A DNA stretch of 9,296 nucleotides. Origin: Clostridiales bacterium (GTDB lineage Bacteria; Bacillota; Clostridia; Oscillospirales; Acutalibacteraceae). Numbering within the stretch: position 1 is the first letter of the stretch; every line of letters starts with the position of its first letter. The notes beneath the pieces were generated by a model that did no database searches, was not told where the DNA came from, and saw only the letters and a list, made by a program, of their open reading frames with translations. Where the stretch lies: assembly GCA_012511005.1 (NCBI GenBank), contig JAAZGX010000141.1, forward strand, positions 1 to 9,296, given 5' to 3'. The position numbers and the translations under genes are program-made. Below, piece after piece: positions 5,280 to 9,296 of this stretch.

Positions 5280-6491
5280 ATGATAACTAAATATAACAAC
5301 TATCGAAATTGGAGCGAATATGAAAACACGCTTGCCCATTTAAATGACTTAACGGGTATTACTATATATTTGCTGTCATCAGACGGGCATATAGAGGGGA
5401 TTATTTCTGAAAATGATATGGCGCTTCAGCTTTACATCGCCTCTTATAACAGGCTAAAGAAAACAATACAGGACGCTTGTTTTGAATACCCTGCATTTTT
5501 ATCAGAGGAGCATGGTGCATCATACTTCTCGATAAGAATGTCTCATGGCACACTTTTATGCGGTCCCGTAGTTCATTTGAAAATAAAAGAGTCGTCTTAC
5601 ATAGACCAGTTTGAGCAAAGCGAGCTTTCCGTTGCGGAAAAGTTAAGATATATTGACAGCTATGCACATACGCCGGTTATTGATTATAAACATTTTATTG
5701 AGCTTGCGGTAATGCTTAATAACTTAATAAATAAACAAAATATTTCCTTAAATTCTCTTGTGCGGCATAAGCGGCTTTTTAACTTAAAAGAAAACACGAA
5801 GTCATTTAGTTTGAGCGGCGATAGGAGTACACAATCACAATTTCCGTTTGAGTTTAGGAATACTGTTATTGATGCGATGCGGACAGGGGATTCTCTCGTT
5901 CTTACAAACGCCTTGAAACAACTGAAAAGCTGGAGAGTTGATTTAGTTTCCCGTTATCCGCTCAAAAGCAGTAAATTATCGTTTGCTGCTTTCGCCGGCT
6001 TAATAATGAGCGAAAGTGTAAATGCGGGTCTTGACGGTAACCTTGCGATGCGTCTTTGCGAATATTATGTTGACTGGGCAGACAGAGCAAGGAATATTGA
6101 GGAAATATACGGAACTTTTATAAAAATGTTATACGATTACACGGACAGATTTTATAAGCAAAGAAAACAGCAATTATCAAAGCTTTCTGCGGAGTTTGAA
6201 AAGTATGTTTATTCAAAAGCCAACGAGCGTATATCACTGACGGAGGCAGCAGAAACGCTTAATGTTTCCCCTCAATACCTTTGTAAAAAAGTTAAAGAGG
6301 ATTTTGGCGTATCACCTAATAAAATAATTCATAAAATAAAAACAAAAGAAGCCAAACGCATATTAAAGGCAAGGGAAATGCCTCTTTCAGAAATTTGGCT
6401 TCATCTTGGTTATTGTGACCAAAGTCACTTTAATAAAGTTTTTAAAAAATATACAGGCATAACACCAAGCGAGTATTTGCAAAAATCATAA
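5280..6491 (+). CDS. AraC/XylS-family transcriptional regulator with N-terminal sensor region
   Basis: This 403-residue protein ends in a classical AraC DNA-binding domain (about 303-401). The first helix-turn-helix is ISLTEAAETLNVSPQYLCKK, and the second region contains SEIWLHLGYCDQSHFNKVFKK followed by GITPSEYL. The N-terminal part (about 1-170) looks like a soluble sensor, with LTGITIYLLSSDGHIEG and a YFSIRMSHGTLLCGPVV core. The helical middle (about 190-295) resembles that of Firmicutes AraC regulators carrying a separate sensor. The ligand is unknown. ATG at 5280 has AAAGGTGA upstream. It is divergent from the small gene at 4846-5160 and likely binds the intergenic region, controlling itself or that neighbour. 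Its stop codon lies 5 bases from the stop of the opposite LRR gene, and no terminator is visible after it. Confidence 0.93.
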   Translation: MITKYNNYRNWSEYENTLAHLNDLTGITIYLLSSDGHIEGIISENDMALQLYIASYNRLKKTIQDACFEYPAFLSEEHGASYFSIRMSHGTLLCGPVVHLKIKESSYIDQFEQSELSVAEKLRYIDSYAHTPVIDYKHFIELAVMLNNLINKQNISLNSLVRHKRLFNLKENTKSFSLSGDRSTQSQFPFEFRNTVIDAMRTGDSLVLTNALKQLKSWRVDLVSRYPLKSSKLSFAAFAGLIMSESVNAGLDGNLAMRLCEYYVDWADRARNIEEIYGTFIKMLYDYTDRFYKQRKQQLSKLSAEFEKYVYSKANERISLTEAAETLNVSPQYLCKKVKEDFGVSPNKIIHKIKTKEAKRILKAREMPLSEIWLHLGYCDQSHFNKVFKKYTGITPSEYLQKS

Positions 6492-6496
6492 TTTAA

Positions 6497-7963
6497 TCAA
6501 AAGCTTTCAAGGTTTACAGCTACCCTTAAAATCTTTCTTGCCTCAGTTATACTAACGGTGCCTGACTTATCTAAATCTGCGGCCAAAAGTTGTGCGGGGT
6601 GCAAAGTTTCAAGTCCGGCGGCGGCTCTTAATGCCAACCGAGCATCGGACACAGAAATTCTTCCGTCTCCGTCTGCATCACCTTTTGTAATCTCAAAATA
6701 CTCCGCAACAGTAAAGTTTCCGAGGGAATTTGAGGTAAATTTTATGTATTTTTTACCGTCGGAAAAAGGCGAAACAATTTGAGAGCTTACGGCGACTAAC
6801 TCGCCCGCTTCAATCTTAAATACTTTTAACATAGAAGGGTACTTTCCGGCTGGAATATAAATGACGGCATCGTCTGTTAAAACAGCGTCTGCACCATTTA
6901 ATTTTGCACCCAAGTTGTATACGGTAAAGCCGTAATAGTTTTCGTTTCCTTCTGCGAAAGTTTTTGCCGTATCAAAGCCCGCTCCGCTCGTCACCGTATT
7001 GGAATATACATTTGTGCCGACTAAAAAGTTTGAAGAAATATAAATGCCGCTGTCCGGCTCGTGCCGCAAATCGTCAATGGGTGCAGGAGTAAGATTTAAA
7101 TCTTTTACATAGCTTTCCGCGTAAGAATTTTTCACGCAATATATACCGTCCACAAAATAGTATTCATAATACCCGGGGGATGACTGCGAGCCTAAAAGAG
7201 CGTCTTCACCTATGCTCGTAATATTTTTCGGAAGATAGATTTTCGTCAAGTCATAATTATGAGATAAAGCCTCTTTGCCAAGAGTTGTGAGATTGTCACT
7301 AAGACGAAGCTCTCTTAAATTCCAACAGAAAGAAAAGGCAAAGTCACCAATATGAGTAACATTGTTGTACATATTGACTTTTTGAAGCTCATAGCAATAA
7401 TAAAAAGCGTAATCCTCAATTTTAGTAACGGTTTTAGGTATCAAAAATATACCGCCTCTGCCTGAGGGAAAAGTTAAAAGCGTAGTTTTATTTTTATTAT
7501 ATAAAACACCGTCTAAAGAGGAATATATTTCATTATCGGCGCTGACTTCAATTTCAGTAAGCTCGTCAGATAATAAAAACGCTTTTTTTACAATTGATGT
7601 CACCGTCGCCGGTATATAAACATATTTAACCTTAGTATCTTTTCCAAATGCACCTGAGGCTATTCTTTTAACGGGAACACCGTTAATATTATCAGGAATA
7701 ACAACCTCAGAGGAAGTGCCGATATAGCCCGTAATAGACACCTCAGAGCCGCCTGCGCCCGTAAGAACATACCTAAAGTCGGTCGCGGGGTTAGGAACAC
7801 CCGTTTTAACTAAAGGTTTTCCGGCTTTTTTGTAAGGCTCTGTAACAGCAACGGGTGGGTTATCCGGATTTTTATTCTGCACTCCTATTACAACTGCACC
7901 GAAAACAATAAGGCAAACAACCGCAATTATAACGGCTTTAGCAGACATTATATTCCTTTTCAT
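6497..7963 (-). CDS. BspA-like leucine-rich-repeat surface protein with C-terminal dockerin
   Basis: This 488-residue protein has a membrane anchor or signal segment at about 10-28, a Pro/Lys linker, and then BspA-type (LRR_5) repeats at about 75-260. The repeats follow the pattern IPxxVTxIgxxAFxxCxxLxxV, as in IPKTVTKIEDYAF and VTHIGDFAFSFCWNLREL, with a DGVLYNKNKTTLLTFPSG unit at about 151-168. A beta-rich region covers about 300-425. Residues 427-488 are a type I dockerin with two calcium loops: D429/D431/D433/D440 and D463/D465/S467/E474. Dockerins bind cohesin modules on scaffoldins, so the protein is probably exported and attached to a cell-surface or cellulosome-like complex; LRR_5 domains mediate binding. 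The frame opens further to 8029, but ATG at 7961-7963 has AAGGCGG 7 bases upstream and begins the signal segment, so it was chosen. No enzyme domain is seen. Confidence 0.9.
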   Translation of the reverse strand: MKRNIMSAKAVIIAVVCLIVFGAVVIGVQNKNPDNPPVAVTEPYKKAGKPLVKTGVPNPATDFRYVLTGAGGSEVSITGYIGTSSEVVIPDNINGVPVKRIASGAFGKDTKVKYVYIPATVTSIVKKAFLLSDELTEIEVSADNEIYSSLDGVLYNKNKTTLLTFPSGRGGIFLIPKTVTKIEDYAFYYCYELQKVNMYNNVTHIGDFAFSFCWNLRELRLSDNLTTLGKEALSHNYDLTKIYLPKNITSIGEDALLGSQSSPGYYEYYFVDGIYCVKNSYAESYVKDLNLTPAPIDDLRHEPDSGIYISSNFLVGTNVYSNTVTSGAGFDTAKTFAEGNENYYGFTVYNLGAKLNGADAVLTDDAVIYIPAGKYPSMLKVFKIEAGELVAVSSQIVSPFSDGKKYIKFTSNSLGNFTVAEYFEITKGDADGDGRISVSDARLALRAAAGLETLHPAQLLAADLDKSGTVSITEARKILRVAVNLESF

Positions 7964-7985
7964 TACAAACCCGCCTTTATACTTT

Positions 7986-8023
7986 ATTATATCAAGTATA
8001 ATGCGGATTTGAAAAAAATGCAA
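7986..8023 (-). promoter_or_regulatory. Promoter region of the LRR-dockerin gene
   Basis: On the minus strand TTGCAT (8018-8023), 17 bases and TATACT (7995-8000) form a good promoter. Nine bases further lies TGATATAAT, a perfect extended -10 (hexamer 7986-7991) with a weak -35. Either could be used, giving a leader of about 15-30 bases. Confidence 0.65.
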
Positions 8024-8033
8024 TATCAATTTT

Positions 8034-8066
8034 CAGGAAAAGCAAATCGGAAGCCTAAGCTTCCGA
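8034..8066 (-). terminator. Rho-independent terminator of rpmB
   Basis: A perfect 8-bp stem, TCGGAAGC (8047-8054) with GCTTCCGA (8059-8066), has a 4-base loop. On the minus strand it is followed by TTTGCTTTT. It lies 28 bases after the rpmB stop codon. Confidence 0.8.
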
Positions 8067-8094
8067 AATTCTTGCTTTGTATAAATTATACGGC

Positions 8095-8283
8095 TTATAC
8101 GGCACGGGCAACCTTACCGGAGCGCAAGCAGCGAGTGCATGCGTATACCCTGCGGGGAGAACCGTCAACAATCGCTTTTACGCGTTTTACATTTGGCTTC
8201 CAAGTTCTGCTTGAGCGCCTGTGAGAGTGGGAAATCTTTTTTCCGAAAGAAACACTCTTGCCGCAATAACTACACTTTGCCAT
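8095..8283 (-). CDS. rpmB: 50S ribosomal protein L28 (zinc-ribbon form)
   Basis: This 62-residue protein is the normal length for L28, a component of the large ribosomal subunit. The family core SHSHRRSSRTWKPNVKRV (18-35) and the VDGSPRRVYACTRCLRSGKV tail are clear. Two CxxC pairs, Cys4/Cys7 and Cys49/Cys52, mark the C+ form that binds zinc; many Firmicutes also encode a zinc-free paralogue elsewhere, used under zinc limitation. ATG at 8281-8283 has a perfect AAGGAGG (8291-8297) 7 bases upstream. It is a single-gene unit with its own promoter and terminator, divergent from recA. Confidence 0.98.
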   Translation of the reverse strand: MAKCSYCGKSVSFGKKISHSHRRSSRTWKPNVKRVKAIVDGSPRRVYACTRCLRSGKVARAV

Positions 8284-8338
8284 CTTTGCACCTCCTTTTT
8301 ATAAATAAAGAATATAGCCCTTTTAAGGCAACGGAAAT

Positions 8339-8367
8339 ATAATATCAGTTTTATAGTATGAATGCAA
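8339..8367 (-). promoter_or_regulatory. rpmB promoter
   Basis: On the minus strand TTGCAT (8362-8367), a 17-base spacer and TATTAT (8339-8344) with an upstream TG (extended -10) are present. The predicted leader of about 50 bases includes only a weak 5-bp GCCTT/AGGGC pairing, so no ribosomal-protein autoregulatory structure is claimed. Confidence 0.7.
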
Positions 8368-8435
8368 GCATTATTTTAATTTTTTGCAATTTTTTGATAA
8401 AAAATGTGAAAATAATAAAAAATTACAAAAAACTA

Positions 8436-8464
8436 TTGCAAAATAGTATTTTCTAATATATAAT
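8436..8464 (+). promoter_or_regulatory. recA promoter
   Basis: TTGCAA (8436-8441), a 17-base spacer and a perfect TATAAT (8459-8464) place the transcription start near 8471, about 56 bases before the recA ATG. The -35 lies at the centre of a dyad, ACTATT-GCAA-AATAGT (8432-8447). Confidence 0.85.
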
Positions 8465-8473
8465 ACCCTCAAA

Positions 8474-8487
8474 CGAACATTTGTACA
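8474..8487. promoter_or_regulatory. LexA-like (SOS/Cheo) box at the recA start
   Basis: CGAACATTTGTACA matches the Firmicutes LexA consensus CGAACRNRYGTTYG with three mismatches; the core is GAAC-N4-GTAC rather than GAAC-N4-GTTC. It sits just after the predicted recA transcription start, where a repressor would block initiation. Position and gene support the call more than the exact sequence does. Confidence 0.65.
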
Positions 8488-8526
8488 CCTAATAATAAAT
8501 ATAAATGAAGTGACGGAGGATTAAAT

Positions 8527-9296
8527 ATGTCCGAAAAAAGTAAAGCATTGGAAACGGCTATATTAAAAATTGAGAAAGCGCACGGCAAGGGAGCTATTAT
8601 GCGGCTTGGTGAGAATGTCAATATGAATATCGAGGCAATATCGACCGGCTCTATTGCTTTAGATGTTGCCACAGGCATAGGCGGGCTTCCGAGAGGCAGA
8701 ATTGTTGAGATATACGGTCCGGAATCCTCCGGTAAAACAACTCTTGCGCTGCACGCTATTGCACAGGCGCAAAAAAATGGGGGAGAGGCGGCATTTATTG
8801 ATGCGGAACACGCGCTTGACCCTATATATGCCTCAAAGCTTGGCGTAGATATTGACAGTTTGCTCGTTTCACAGCCGGACGACGGCGAACAGGCGCTTGA
8901 AATTGCTGAGGCGCTTACGCGCTCAGGCGCGCTTGATATTGTAGTTATTGACTCTGTGGCGGCTCTCGTACCGCGCGCGGAAATTGAAGGGGAAATGGGC
9001 GACTCCCATATTGGGCGGCATGCAAGGCTTATGTCGCAAGCGTTAAGAAAATTAGCGGGAGCTATTGCGCGCTCTAACACCATAATCATATTTATTAACC
9101 AATTAAGAGAAAAAGTAGGAGTAATTTACGGCAGTCCGGAGGTCACAACGGGCGGCAGGGCGCTTAAATTTTATTCATCAATTCGTATTGATGTCCGTAA
9201 AATTGAGCAGCTAAAAGGACCGGGGAATGAGTTTACAGGCTCAAGAACAAGAGCAAAGGTAGTAAAAAACAAAGTCGCGCCGCCGTTTAAGGAAGC
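8527..9296 (+). CDS. recA: Recombinase RecA (3' end outside window)
   Basis: The first 256 codons of about 345-350 are present; the frame is still open at the edge. RecA polymerises on single-stranded DNA, drives homologous strand exchange and triggers LexA self-cleavage. Visible hallmarks are the Walker A GPESSGKT (64-71), catalytic Glu94 in IDAEHALDPIYA, Walker B Asp142 in VVIDSVAAL, loop L1 around GEMGDSHIG (155-163), the INQLREKVG switch with Gln192 (188-198), loop L2 and VVKNKVAPPF near the edge. The L1-flanking GRHARLMSQ has Arg-His where Leu-Gln is common. ATG at 8527 has GGAGG 7 bases upstream. A strong promoter and LexA-like box precede it, so SOS induction is expected. It is divergent from rpmB. 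Confidence 0.98.
   Translation, partial: MSEKSKALETAILKIEKAHGKGAIMRLGENVNMNIEAISTGSIALDVATGIGGLPRGRIVEIYGPESSGKTTLALHAIAQAQKNGGEAAFIDAEHALDPIYASKLGVDIDSLLVSQPDDGEQALEIAEALTRSGALDIVVIDSVAALVPRAEIEGEMGDSHIGRHARLMSQALRKLAGAIARSNTIIIFINQLREKVGVIYGSPEVTTGGRALKFYSSIRIDVRKIEQLKGPGNEFTGSRTRAKVVKNKVAPPFKE

Noticed and set aside
7964..8029. ATG start giving the LRR-dockerin protein 22 extra residues
   Set aside because: The extension covers the predicted promoter and lacks a ribosome site; ATG 7963 has one and begins the signal segment.
8139..8342. Plus-strand open frame across rpmB
   Set aside because: It covers the L28 gene and its promoter on the other strand, with no ribosome site and no domain.
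8368..8435. Small RNA or ORF in the A/T-rich rpmB-recA gap
   Set aside because: The sequence is low-complexity A/T with no ribosome site, hairpin plus T-run or open frame; it looks like upstream promoter DNA.
8469..9089. Long open frame antisense to recA (206 codons)
   Set aside because: It is the mirror of the recA reading frame, its low-complexity Ser/Ala-rich translation resembles no real protein, and recA is certain.

Overview
The window is AT-rich, gene-dense bacterial DNA with strong AGGAGG-type Shine-Dalgarno sites, vegetative sigma-A promoters and U-tailed hairpin terminators. It looks like a low-GC Firmicute of the class Clostridia. This is supported by a Firmicutes-like RecA, a zinc-ribbon (C+) ribosomal protein L28, a BirA with an N-terminal repressor domain, and a leucine-rich-repeat protein ending in a dockerin, which points towards Ruminococcaceae/Oscillospiraceae-like anaerobes. 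The family placement is inference. No mobile element, phage gene, CRISPR array, rRNA or tRNA was seen.

Left part (1-2523, all minus strand): the 5' end of a probable GPH/MFS sugar symporter lies 30 bases downstream of a small lipoprotein of unknown function, probably in one operon with its own promoter. Upstream of these come a cupin protein, closed by a clear terminator, and the biotin ligase/repressor birA.

Centre (2524-3412, plus strand): birA is divergent from bioY, the biotin ECF-transporter substrate-binding subunit. The 120-bp gap holds two BirA-type operators of identical geometry, TTGTAAAC(A/G)-N13-(T/G)GTTGACAA. One spans the facing promoters and the other spans the bioY transcription start, ribosome site and start codon. 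Together birA and bioY form a self-contained biotin sensing and uptake module. Downstream of bioY, in what would otherwise be a 359-bp gap, is a 26-codon ORF with a near-perfect ribosome site followed by a strong terminator. It encodes a peptide with 7 Cys and 9 Arg. This is the most unusual element in the window.

Right-centre (3466-7963): a membrane-embedded M28-family zinc peptidase with its own promoter converges on a small uncharacterised minus-strand gene across a shared terminator. That gene is divergent from an AraC-type regulator, and the gap between them contains two dyads. The AraC gene converges, with only 5 bases between stop codons, on a gene for a BspA-like leucine-rich-repeat protein with a C-terminal dockerin.

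Right end (8034-9296): rpmB (L28, minus strand) with promoter and terminator is divergent from recA, which has a near-consensus promoter and a LexA-like box at its transcription start. recA runs off the window after 256 codons.
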